Positions 8,049 through 14,894 of a stretch of DNA of 14,894 nucleotides are shown in pieces. The position numbers and the translations under genes were made by a program. The notes below the pieces were generated by a model. It searched no databases. It was not told the origin of the DNA and saw only the letters and a list, made by a program, of their open reading frames with translations. How positions within the stretch are numbered: position 1 is the first letter of the stretch; every line of letters begins with the position of its first letter. Source of the DNA: SAR324 cluster bacterium (lineage in GTDB: Bacteria; SAR324; NAC60-12); the NCBI GenBank assembly GCA_028822475.1, contig JAPKDT010000020.1, positions 1 through 14,894 of the forward strand, read 5' to 3'.

Positions 8049-8054
8049 TCCTCT
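8049..8054 (-). promoter_or_regulatory. Ribosome binding site of parA
   Basis: On the minus strand AGAGGA lies immediately before two successive GTG codons. Spacing is 0 bp to the first (8048) and 3 bp to the second (8045). Both are tighter than usual, which favours the second GTG as start. Confidence 0.45.
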
Positions 8055-8096
8055 ATTTTAGACATTCTCAATCAACAAAAATATTAAAAAAACGAA

Positions 8097-8108
8097 GGTT
8101 AAAACCTA
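8097..8108. repeat. Short inverted repeat upstream of parA
   Basis: AGGTT and AACCT flank a central AA, about 48 bp upstream of the parA start. On the minus strand a run of seven T follows shortly after. It could be an operator or partition-site-like element for the ParA module, or a weak terminator for pfaD; the stem is short and AT-rich, so chance is possible. Confidence 0.25.
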
Positions 8109-8195
8109 CCATGTCTACGACTAAGAACACAAGACAGGAACAACATTGCTGAGTATACAGACCTTTCCCGGTTGCATGAATAAAAGCTGAGTGCC

Positions 8196-9833
8196 TCAAG
8201 CGGAAAAAGGCTGCGGTGTATAGACTTCACAGGCAGGAGGAAGCCAGACGCCTTGTATCTGCAAAAGACGAAGCCGATATAAATACGCGGCTCCTGACAT
8301 AATGTGCCATGCTACTTCTACAGTTTTGCGGTTTGAAACCTCTTCCAAATACGAACCCTTAACCCAATCATTGAATGCACCCATTGCAGGTCCGGCCCAG
8401 ATTTGGTAATCCGCCTCACGTCCCTGCTCACCGGAATTTGACCAGCGTGAAGACAAACCGAGATACCAACGAAAAATCAGAGCCATTTTCCGCTTTGGAT
8501 GATCCTTCGCACGTTCAATCTGATGCGGATCACGGGCATTAAAATGCTCCTCGGTCTGCCGCCAGATTTCATCAAGAGAACTGCGGAAAACCTGCTGTTC
8601 CAGTTTTAAGCGCTCCTGCTGCGGAATTTCTTCGATGCTTTCATAGTTTTTATATAATTCATACAATTTTTTGGCCCGCATCGGAAACATGGTTCCACGT
8701 TTCAGCACTTGTAATTCCACACCCATTTCAAACATATCCGCCGCGGGAGCCATTGTTACATCTGTCATTACTGCCTGAGCTAACAGATTTTTACTGTGCG
8801 TTGACGCAGCCGCTTCCAGGCAGGATTGGTTAACTGATCCGGTAACTACATAAGCTGCTCCCATCATAAAGGCCGCCAGTGCAGAAGCCGGAGTTCCGAT
8901 ACCTCCTGCCGCTCCTACCCTGATTGACTGAGCGTAGCCGTATTTGCGCTGAAATTGTTCCGCGAGGGTCAGAATAGCTGGAAGCAGCAACACAAGCGGA
9001 CGATTGTCTGTGTGTCCTCCGGAATCAGCTTCTACTGTAATATCGTCTGCCATCGGAACATGCGCCGCGAGTTGCGCCTGTTCCTCAGTAATGCTGCCCT
9101 CTTCTACTAATTTCCGGAGAATTGCATCTGGCGCCGGAGCCATAAATTTTGAAGCCACTTCGGTGCGTGATATTTTGGCAATCACTCTGTTAGAAATAAC
9201 GAGCTGATTTTTCGAGTTACGGCTTAAACCAGCAGCGCGGTAACGTACAATATTTGGCGTCAGACCAAGAAAAGCCGAAGCTTCAACTGTTGCCACGCCA
9301 TGCTTCAAAAACATATCTACTGCTCCACGTTCAATTGCGTCTTCGCTGGGACTGTGGATAAGATTGAAAGCATACGGACCGTTCGGCAATGCCTGCTGGA
9401 TTTTCTTAATTGCTTCTTCGATACGTGACGGTACCAGGCCGGCGGCGCCAAATGAACCGAGCAAACCTGCTTTTCCAGCAGCAATAACTAGTTCCTCCGA
9501 AGCAATCCCATTTGCCATTGCACCCGTCATATAAGCCATATTAAGACCGTAATTTTGCATGAATGCCGGATCTCCAAACTGTCCCACTTGCATTGCAGGA
9601 ACTTGAGCTAAAGCTCCCATCGAAGTTCCGGAAGTTGAATCAGTCACGTCCTCACCAAGACACACTCCTAAAGTCGATTCGTTTTGTACTACATGAATTA
9701 CCTGGTTCAAATGCAGTAATTTATTACGGATATCTTCTGCAGAATTTGCAACCTTGCCCGTAACTACAGACACACTTTCATTGGTTGCAGAAATTTTAGT
9801 ACTGAGGCGTATTTGACTCATTTTTTCTTGCAT
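8196..9833 (-). CDS. pfaD: PfaD-family FMN-dependent enoyl reductase
   Basis: PfaD proteins act in trans as the flavin-dependent enoyl reductase of iterative polyunsaturated fatty acid synthases (with PfaA, B and C) and of trans-acting polyketide synthases. The 545-aa length is typical. The nitropropane-dioxygenase-like TIM barrel shows GLLGSFGAAGLVPS near residue 130. It also has the conserved EADSGGHTDNRP (269-279 from Ala) and the phosphate-binding GGIGTP from residue 310, followed by the VTGSVNQSCLEA segment. The C-terminal extension with the GPAMGAFNDWVKGSYLE motif is specific to PfaD. The start is ATG 9833 or, four codons in, ATG 9821; neither has a clear Shine-Dalgarno sequence. It follows lepA by 28 bp and is probably co-transcribed. 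No pfaA, B or C gene lies in the window. Confidence 0.92.
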   Translation of the reverse strand: MQEKMSQIRLSTKISATNESVSVVTGKVANSAEDIRNKLLHLNQVIHVVQNESTLGVCLGEDVTDSTSGTSMGALAQVPAMQVGQFGDPAFMQNYGLNMAYMTGAMANGIASEELVIAAGKAGLLGSFGAAGLVPSRIEEAIKKIQQALPNGPYAFNLIHSPSEDAIERGAVDMFLKHGVATVEASAFLGLTPNIVRYRAAGLSRNSKNQLVISNRVIAKISRTEVASKFMAPAPDAILRKLVEEGSITEEQAQLAAHVPMADDITVEADSGGHTDNRPLVLLLPAILTLAEQFQRKYGYAQSIRVGAAGGIGTPASALAAFMMGAAYVVTGSVNQSCLEAAASTHSKNLLAQAVMTDVTMAPAADMFEMGVELQVLKRGTMFPMRAKKLYELYKNYESIEEIPQQERLKLEQQVFRSSLDEIWRQTEEHFNARDPHQIERAKDHPKRKMALIFRWYLGLSSRWSNSGEQGREADYQIWAGPAMGAFNDWVKGSYLEEVSNRKTVEVAWHIMSGAAYLYRLRLLQIQGVWLPPACEVYTPQPFSA

Positions 9834-9861
9834 TCAAAAGATTATTTTGATGAATCTGTAA

Positions 9862-11676
9862 TTAGCGTTCAATTTTCAACACCGCCATAAACGCTTCCTG
9901 AGGCACTTCGACAGAACCTATCAGTTTCATCCTTTTTTTACCGGCCTTTTGCTTTTCCAGCAGTTTGCGTTTACGGCTGATGTCACCTCCATAACATTTT
10001 GCAGTAACATCTTTACGCATCGCACCTTGTGTTTCACGGGCAATGATTTTTGCGCCGATCGCAGCCTGGATTGCAACTTCATACATCTGTTTTGGAATAA
10101 ACTCTTTGATTTTTTTGGCCAGTTCACGTCCACGAGAAGGTGCCTGATCACTGGGAATAATCAGCGATAACGCGTCCACCATTTCAGCATTGAGCATAAT
10201 ATCCAGCTTTACCAATTTTCCCCTGCGGTAATCAATCAGCTCATAGTCAAACGACGCATATCCGCGCGAAACTGATTTCAGCTGGTCGTAAAAATCCAGC
10301 ACAATTTCATTTAAAGGAAGTTCATATTCGAGCATAACACGATTTTGCGAAGGATATTCCATATTGGTCTGGACACCTCGACGCTCCTGCGCGAGTTTCA
10401 TAATTCCGCCGACGTATTCCTGTGGAGTCAGTACACGACCCCGAATATAAGGTTCTTCTATAAAATCTATCTCCATCGGAGAAGGCAACTGAGACGGATT
10501 ATCGATCCGGATGGATCCACCTTTTTTAAGATGTACCTGATACACCACACTTGGAGCAGTGGTAATCAGCTGCAGATTAAATTCACGCTCCAGTCTTTCC
10601 TGGGTAATTTCCATATGCAAAAGCCCCAGGAATCCGCAACGGAAACCAAAACCAAGTGCCACGGAAGTTTCGAGCTCATAACTCAGCGATGAGTCATTAA
10701 GAGCAAGTTTACGTAATGCTTCTTTGAGTTCTTCATATTGTTCACCCTCCACCGGAAATATCCCGCTGAAGACCATCGGCTTTGCTTCTGCATATCCTGG
10801 CAGCACATCTTTGCACGGATTGTCAACACTAGTGACTGTATCGCCTATTTTTGTGTGACCAATAGTCTTAATTGAAGCACATAAAAAACCAACTTCACCG
10901 ATTCCGAGCTCAGAACGTTCTTCACGGAAAGGCGTGAAGACACCAAGTTGAACCACCTCATATTCCTTAGCTGTTGAGATAAAAAGCACTTTATCTCCAA
11001 CTTTTACTTTACCGTCCATAACACGGATCATGATTACAATGCCAAGATATGAATCAAACCATGAGTCGAAAATCAAAGCCCGCAAAGGCGCGTTGGGATC
11101 ACCTGCAGGCGGAGGGACATATTCTACCACCTGCTTAAGAACTTCCACTATGCCAATCCCCTGTTTCGCGCTGACCCTCGTGGCAATGCTGGTATCCAAA
11201 CCGATAAGGTCTTCAACTTCCTGACAAACTCTTTCCGGCTCAGCGGTAGGCAGGTCAATTTTATTCAGGACAGTCAATATTTCCAAATCATTTTCAAGAG
11301 CCAGATAAACATTGGCCAGCGTCTGCGCCTCAACTCCCTGCGCTGCGTCAACGACCAGCAATGCACCTTCACAGGCCGCCAGTGACCTCGAGACTTCATA
11401 GGTAAAATCAACATGTCCGGGAGTGTCGATCAGGTTCAAAATATATTCATTTCCGTCTTCTGCCTGATAATTCAAACGTACAGTCTGTGATTTTACTGTA
11501 ATACCGCGTTCACGCTCAATATCCATATTATCCAGCAATTGCTCTTGTGATTCACGGTCAGTAATAGCGCCTGTCTCTTTCATCAGACAATCCGCCAACG
11601 TTGATTTTCCGTGATCTATATGTGCAATGATGGAAAAGTTACGGATAAATTTTGGATCAGGCGTTTTTATGTTCAT
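9862..11676 (-). CDS. lepA: Elongation factor 4 (LepA), ribosome-associated GTPase
   Basis: LepA/EF4 is a translational GTPase that binds 70S ribosomes and is linked to back-translocation and small-subunit assembly. The 604-aa product is full length. The G1 motif AHIDHGKST is at residues 18-26, the switch I RGIT at 57-60, G3 DTPGH at 84-88 and G4 NKID at 138-141. EF-G-like domains II, III and V follow. The LepA-specific C-terminal domain contains KCYGGDISRKRKLLEKQK and ends in GSVEVPQEAFMAVLKIER. This tail separates it from EF-G, BipA and TetM-type proteins. The ATG at 11676 gives the standard N-terminus (TPDPKFIRNFSIIAHIDHG). lepA heads the minus-strand run and probably drives pfaD from the promoter candidate at 11691-11718. 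Confidence 0.98.
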   Translation of the reverse strand: MNIKTPDPKFIRNFSIIAHIDHGKSTLADCLMKETGAITDRESQEQLLDNMDIERERGITVKSQTVRLNYQAEDGNEYILNLIDTPGHVDFTYEVSRSLAACEGALLVVDAAQGVEAQTLANVYLALENDLEILTVLNKIDLPTAEPERVCQEVEDLIGLDTSIATRVSAKQGIGIVEVLKQVVEYVPPPAGDPNAPLRALIFDSWFDSYLGIVIMIRVMDGKVKVGDKVLFISTAKEYEVVQLGVFTPFREERSELGIGEVGFLCASIKTIGHTKIGDTVTSVDNPCKDVLPGYAEAKPMVFSGIFPVEGEQYEELKEALRKLALNDSSLSYELETSVALGFGFRCGFLGLLHMEITQERLEREFNLQLITTAPSVVYQVHLKKGGSIRIDNPSQLPSPMEIDFIEEPYIRGRVLTPQEYVGGIMKLAQERRGVQTNMEYPSQNRVMLEYELPLNEIVLDFYDQLKSVSRGYASFDYELIDYRRGKLVKLDIMLNAEMVDALSLIIPSDQAPSRGRELAKKIKEFIPKQMYEVAIQAAIGAKIIARETQGAMRKDVTAKCYGGDISRKRKLLEKQKAGKKRMKLIGSVEVPQEAFMAVLKIER

Positions 11677-11690
11677 TTAAAATTCTACAA

Positions 11691-11718
11691 ATTATGATAA
11701 ATAAATCAGCTCTCTCAA
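11691..11718 (-). promoter_or_regulatory. Candidate lepA promoter
   Basis: On the minus strand TTGAGA (11718-11713) and CATAAT (11696-11691) are separated by 16 bp, ending about 15 bp before the lepA ATG. The boxes fit a sigma70-type promoter, but the implied leader would be very short. It is the best match in the region. Confidence 0.35.
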
Positions 11719-11884
11719 CAAAAGCTCTGCTCTGCACACTCTTGCAGTTTGAGTAACTCTTTCACAGTCTGGACTGCAGAAAGAAATGCGTTAAACTGCC
11801 GTCTTTAATAATTAATGAAAGTTCAGCATGAGATGATAGTAATCTCCTGCTTATAAAATGACACATTTACGTCAATAAATCGAG

Positions 11885-11920
11885 GACAGACTGTCAGCAG
11901 TGTAAGTTTAGAGAGCTTAC
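11885..11920. repeat. Adjacent small inverted repeats
   Basis: GACAG-A-CTGTC (11885-11895) is a perfect 11-bp palindrome around one A. It is followed by GTAAG (11902-11906) with CTTAC (11916-11920) around a 9-nt loop. They lie about 90-125 bp upstream of the acyltransferase start. The palindrome has the form of a regulator binding site; no factor can be named. Confidence 0.3.
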
Positions 11921-11964
11921 TTTATGCTTCCTGAATAAGTATTCTGTCTTTCATATTAGCGTAA

Positions 11965-11977
11965 ATCTGCTATTGTT
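11965..11977 (+). promoter_or_regulatory. Shared upstream motif, copy 1
   Basis: ATCTGCTATTGTT lies 32 bp before the ATG at 12010. A copy with one base change (ATCTGCTACTGTT) occurs at 14095-14107, 45 bp before the cyclase ATG. Similar position and strand suggest a shared promoter or regulator element. It is preceded by GTAA, where the second copy has TATA. Confidence 0.3.
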
Positions 11978-12009
11978 TTGCTAATGATTCACGAAACAAT
12001 ATTTTAAAT

Positions 12010-12945
12010 ATGCCTGAAACATCCAAGAGCAAACACAGACCAGAAAAATACAAATTTGGACACCGTCTTGAATTTGCACTTTTCAACAGCTTGAAACGTT
12101 GGGGTGAAGGTGCATCAGAAAAAAGACTTCAACAGGGAGCATTCCTGCTGGATCTCCTGCTCTATCACGTTTTACGTATTTGCCGGAAAATAGTCTCAGT
12201 CAATCTGGAACTCGCATTTCCGGAATTATCAACAAAGGAACGTGGAAAAATTGCTCGTGCAAACTACCGCTGGTTCGCACGTTTTTGCATGGACGTTTTA
12301 CACATGGATGCCTGGAAGGGTCTCACCGCAAAAGTGACGCTCTTTAATAATTTGCAAATCCTGGATGAGGCTTTAACAGAAAATAAGGGTGTGCTTCTTG
12401 TCAGTGGACACTTTGGTAATTGGGAGATGATTCCATCTGCTCTCGCAGAACTTGGATATCCTGTAAGCATGTACGTTGGCCGGCAAACCAACCCGCTCAC
12501 AAACGAACTTCAGAATAACGCTCGTGCCAGTTTTGGTGTTCAAACAATTGATAAAGGTAAAAGAGCAACTTTGCAAATGGGAAGAGCACTTGCTGCTAAT
12601 AAGATCATCGCCATGTTGATTGATCAAAATGATAATAAATCCGATCTTTTTGTTAATTTTTTTGCTAAACTTGCTTCCTCCAGCAAAGGCACCGCCGCGT
12701 TTCATTTGCTGCGTAAAAGTCCTGTTATACTCGTAACCTGTCCTTATGTTGGAGACAAATTTGAGATTACTTTTCAACGTATCTCTTTTGATCTTACAGG
12801 TGAACAGGAAAAAGACACTCAGCATATCAGCCAGAATATTAATACTGAGCTGGAAAAAGTTATCCGGCAATATCCGGAACAATATTTCTGGATGCATCGA
12901 CGCTGGCGGGCACGTCCCCCCGAAGATTCAGATAAAATTTATTAA
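12010..12945 (+). CDS. Lipid A biosynthesis-type acyltransferase (LpxL/HtrB family)
   Basis: This family transfers a secondary acyl chain to Kdo-lipid A, or in some members to other lipids, at the inner face of the cytoplasmic membrane. The 311-aa product is of normal length. The catalytic H-x4-E motif appears as SGHFGNWE, with H134 and E139. The block GRQTNPLTNELQNNARASFG follows, then a MLIDQNDN segment corresponding to the family's LxDQ region. The conserved C-terminal QYFWMHRRWRARP ends the domain. A hydrophobic helix around 43-62 (AFLLDLLLYHVL) probably anchors the protein to the membrane. It precedes the dipeptide epimerase by 30 bp, so both are likely in one transcript. The family is clear; whether the acceptor is lipid A or another lysolipid cannot be read from the sequence. 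Confidence 0.9.
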   Translation: MPETSKSKHRPEKYKFGHRLEFALFNSLKRWGEGASEKRLQQGAFLLDLLLYHVLRICRKIVSVNLELAFPELSTKERGKIARANYRWFARFCMDVLHMDAWKGLTAKVTLFNNLQILDEALTENKGVLLVSGHFGNWEMIPSALAELGYPVSMYVGRQTNPLTNELQNNARASFGVQTIDKGKRATLQMGRALAANKIIAMLIDQNDNKSDLFVNFFAKLASSSKGTAAFHLLRKSPVILVTCPYVGDKFEITFQRISFDLTGEQEKDTQHISQNINTELEKVIRQYPEQYFWMHRRWRARPPEDSDKIY

Positions 12946-12975
12946 GATCAACCTTCAAATTACTAATTATAATTT

Positions 12976-13986
12976 ATGTCTGAAAGAATACTGAAAGTCC
13001 ATTCCGAAAACTGGAGAGAAGAGCCATTTGCGATTTCAAGAGGAATTGACGATAATTTCGATGTAGTTGTGGTCGAACTGGAACAAAACGGTTTTAAAGC
13101 TTGGGGCGAGGCTACGCCAACTGAGCATTACAATGAGTCCATCGCACAAACTGAAAGTCTGATTGAGGATTTTCGCAGCCATATTGAAAATGGCATGACA
13201 CGCACAGAACTGCAGCAGGAAATGCCTCAAGGCGCTGCCAGAAATGCGGTGGATTGCGCACTCTGGGATCTGGAAGCAAAGCTTGCTGGAAAAAGGGTCT
13301 GGGAACTGCCGGAAATTTCTCTGCATTTGGGAGCAAAAACTAATTCTACTCCTGGAAATGTAACAACCGTATACTCGCTTGGCGTTGATACTCCTAAAAT
13401 AATGGGCGAAATAGCACTTAAAAATGCTAAAAGACCAATTTTAAAAATTAAACTCACTGGTGACGGAGACTTGGAACGTCTGGTTGAAATTAGGAAAAAT
13501 GCTCCTGAATCACGCCTAGTAATTGACGCGAATGAGGGCTGGACTCCAGAACATTATAAACGCTATGTTCCGGAATTTAAAAAGCTCGGAGTAGAAATGA
13601 TTGAACAGCCATTTCCTGCTGATAACGACAGTATATTAAAAACCCTTGACCATCCAATTCCGGTCTGCGCTGATGAGTCATGTCACGATACCGCTGACCT
13701 TGAGAGATTAGTCGGACTTTATGAGTTCATAAATATTAAACTGGATAAAACCGGAGGTCTAACCGAAGCACTTCGACTACAGGCGGCGGCGGAAGATAAA
13801 GGTTTCCGGACTATGATAGGCTGCATGTCTGCAACTTCACTGGGGATCGCACCGGCGTTTTTAATTGCCCAGCGAGCAAAAATAATTGATTTGGACGCAC
13901 CTTTATATCTTTATGATGACAGGGCTTTTCCGCTTAAATATGACGGAAGTATCGTTTTTCCGCCATCATCTGAATTGTGGGGATAA
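12976..13986 (+). CDS. Dipeptide epimerase (L-Ala-D/L-Glu epimerase type), enolase superfamily
   Basis: Enzymes of this group epimerise dipeptides, typically converting the murein-derived L-Ala-D-Glu to L-Ala-L-Glu for reuse. The 336-aa product has the full enolase-superfamily set. The KxK motif is K157/K159 (LKIKLT). The metal ligands are D184 (DANEGW), E210 (EQPF) and D233 (ADES). The second acid/base lysine is probably K255, in NIKLDKTGG. Near the C-terminus GCMSATS and a D-L-D motif at 305-307 match dipeptide epimerases, where the DxD binds the substrate amino group, rather than muconate cycloisomerases or OSB synthase. No Shine-Dalgarno sequence is seen, but the N-terminus fits the family. 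The neighbouring acyltransferase gives a cell-envelope context. The exact dipeptide specificity is unproven. Confidence 0.88.
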   Translation: MSERILKVHSENWREEPFAISRGIDDNFDVVVVELEQNGFKAWGEATPTEHYNESIAQTESLIEDFRSHIENGMTRTELQQEMPQGAARNAVDCALWDLEAKLAGKRVWELPEISLHLGAKTNSTPGNVTTVYSLGVDTPKIMGEIALKNAKRPILKIKLTGDGDLERLVEIRKNAPESRLVIDANEGWTPEHYKRYVPEFKKLGVEMIEQPFPADNDSILKTLDHPIPVCADESCHDTADLERLVGLYEFINIKLDKTGGLTEALRLQAAAEDKGFRTMIGCMSATSLGIAPAFLIAQRAKIIDLDAPLYLYDDRAFPLKYDGSIVFPPSSELWG

Positions 13987-14090
13987 CAAGTTAGTGTGAG
14001 CATTTTTCAACTATTAAATATCTAACCCGAAAATTCATTTAGCAATGATTACCTCTTAATCGTTTTTTAATTTGATAATCCAACACTTTG

Positions 14091-14107
14091 TATAATCTGC
14101 TACTGTT
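14091..14107 (+). promoter_or_regulatory. -10-like TATAAT and shared upstream motif, copy 2
   Basis: A perfect TATAAT (14091-14096) lies 56 bp before the cyclase ATG and runs into ATCTGCTACTGTT (14095-14107), the near-copy of the element at 11965-11977. No good -35 box is found at 16-18 bp spacing (TAATTT at 17 bp), so an activator or another sigma factor may be involved. This is the likeliest promoter of the cyclase gene. Confidence 0.4.
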
Positions 14108-14152
14108 GTAGCTCTCAGAATTATAGATCTAATATTTAAAATTTGAAAGTCT

Positions 14153-14894
14153 ATGACCGATAATAAGCCTCGAAGAAAATTAGCCGCTATCCTTGCTGCC
14201 GATGTGGTAGGTTTCAGCAAAAAAATGGGAGAGAACGAGAACCGTACCCTGAAAAATCTCAAAGCTTGTCGAACCATCACCGATGAGTCCATCGAAGCGA
14301 ACCATGGGCGTGTCTTCGGGAGTGCTGGAGACTCAGTGATCGCCGAGTTCGCCAGTCCAGTGGATGCCATCGTAGCTGCTGTCGAGTTCCAACGCAATTT
14401 AAGAGATCGTAACTTAGAAATTCCTCCTGAAGACCAAATGGAGCTTCGGGTAGGTTTAAATCTTGGGGATGTAATCATTGAAGGGGACAATCTCTATGGC
14501 GACGGGGTGAATGTCGCTGCCCGACTGGAACCATTGGCGGAACCTGGGGGCATCTGCGTTTCCGGTAAATTTCACGAAGAGGTACGCCGCAAGCTCGATC
14601 TGAGTTTTGTGAGTACGGGACCACAGGAGATGAAAAATATCGAGGACCCTGTTCACACCTTTAACGTTTTGCTGGGACATGAAACGGAGGAGGTTTCACA
14701 GATATCTTCCGCGGCTCCATCATCAACTCAGTTGCGTCAACAATCTGCCAACGCAAAACCTCGTCTTATTGTACTGCCTTTTAACAACCTCAGTAATGTT
14801 GAGGATAATGATTTTCTAGTAGACGGAATTGTGGAGGATCTAATCACTGAATTTTCTCGTATCAATTCTATAGAGGTAATTTCTCGCAACACCG
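14153..14894 (+). CDS. Class III adenylate/guanylate cyclase with TolB-like domain (3' truncated)
   Basis: The frame is open from ATG 14153 to the window edge, giving 247 codons. Residues 8-170 form a cyclase homology domain that makes a cyclic nucleotide from NTP. The metal-binding aspartates are D17 (LAADVVGFS) and D60 (SAGDS), and the transition-state residues are N120 and R124 in YGDGVNVAARLE. The usual purine-contacting lysine before the second aspartate is replaced: the segment reads RVFGSAGDS (53-61) rather than a K-T-x-G-D-G form. After a Ser/Gln-rich linker, PRLIVLPFNNLS to the edge is the start of a TolB/FlgO-like domain (LPF...DFLVDGIVEDLITEFSR). In related multidomain cyclases this is followed by TPR repeats. 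Proteins of this layout occur in many copies in some proteobacteria. Its expression is probably separate from the epimerase, 166 bp upstream. Confidence 0.9.
   Translation, partial: MTDNKPRRKLAAILAADVVGFSKKMGENENRTLKNLKACRTITDESIEANHGRVFGSAGDSVIAEFASPVDAIVAAVEFQRNLRDRNLEIPPEDQMELRVGLNLGDVIIEGDNLYGDGVNVAARLEPLAEPGGICVSGKFHEEVRRKLDLSFVSTGPQEMKNIEDPVHTFNVLLGHETEEVSQISSAAPSSTQLRQQSANAKPRLIVLPFNNLSNVEDNDFLVDGIVEDLITEFSRINSIEVISRNT

Larger units (their letters stand above)
11677..12009. other. Divergent intergenic region lepA / acyltransferase gene
   Basis: These 333 bp contain no convincing ORF. The lepA end holds the promoter candidate above. The middle has several small inverted repeats: CAGTC-TG-GACTG near 11770, GACAG-A-CTGTC at 11885-11895, and GTAAG with CTTAC at 11902-11920. 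Close to the plus-strand gene there is a 13-bp motif (11965-11977) that recurs before the cyclase gene. No terminator, tRNA or mobile-element end is visible. Confidence 0.5.

Noticed and set aside
10345..10692. 115-aa open frame on the plus strand inside lepA
   Set aside because: lepA is complete and well conserved on the opposite strand here; the plus frame has no recognisable protein features.
12373..12897. 174-aa open frame on the minus strand
   Set aside because: It lies wholly inside the acyltransferase gene, whose catalytic H-x4-E and C-terminal motifs are clear in the plus frame. The minus product resembles nothing and has no plausible start context.
14056..14490. 144-aa open frame on the minus strand
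   Set aside because: It overlaps the cyclase gene, whose domain motifs are intact in the plus frame. It is a shadow frame.
1..14894. CRISPR arrays, insertion sequences, long direct repeats or attachment sites
   Set aside because: I looked for regularly spaced repeats, transposase motifs and duplicated ends and saw none. The ParA module is the only element with a mobile-element flavour, and no boundaries are visible around it.

Overview
The window looks like chromosomal DNA from a Gram-negative, proteobacterium-like organism of moderate to low GC (roughly 40-45% by eye). The Gram-negative assignment rests on a lipid A-type (LpxL/HtrB) acyltransferase. A PfaD-type enoyl reductase and a class III cyclase fused to a TolB-like domain would fit a marine proteobacterium; a SAR324/deltaproteobacteria-like lineage is a guess from gene content, not a demonstrated placement.

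Layout. (1) Positions 1-4684, plus strand: the 3' end of an F-type ATP synthase operon in the usual order delta (atpH, 5' end cut off by the window), alpha (atpA), gamma (atpG), beta (atpD), epsilon (atpC). The genes are tightly packed and beta/epsilon overlap by one base. (2) 4685-5012: non-coding gap with two small tandem hairpins and a plausible promoter. (3) 5013-6448, plus strand: an unrecognised 132-aa protein, then a DUF368 polyprenyl-phosphate transporter (PopT family). (4) 11676 down to 6445, minus strand: lepA (EF4), pfaD, a ParA-type ATPase and a 259-aa helical protein that is probably its DNA-binding partner. This block meets the DUF368 gene tail to tail with overlapping stop codons. 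(5) 11677-12009: divergent intergenic region with a likely lepA promoter and small inverted repeats. (6) 12010-13986, plus strand: a lipid A-type acyltransferase and a dipeptide epimerase, 30 bp apart. (7) 14153 to the right edge, plus strand: a class III adenylate/guanylate cyclase with the start of a TolB-like domain, 3' truncated.

Functional threads. The left part is energy conservation. Several other genes touch the cell envelope: the DUF368 carrier-lipid flippase, the acyltransferase, the epimerase (murein-peptide recycling) and PfaD (membrane lipid or polyketide synthesis). The least expected parts are an isolated pfaD directly behind lepA, with no pfaA/B/C in view, and a ParA-plus-unknown-partner module of plasmid/phage flavour behind it. 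No tRNA, rRNA, CRISPR array, transposase or long repeat was seen. No clearly novel system is demonstrated; the ParA/partner pair and the unknown protein ahead of the DUF368 gene are the best candidates for a second look.
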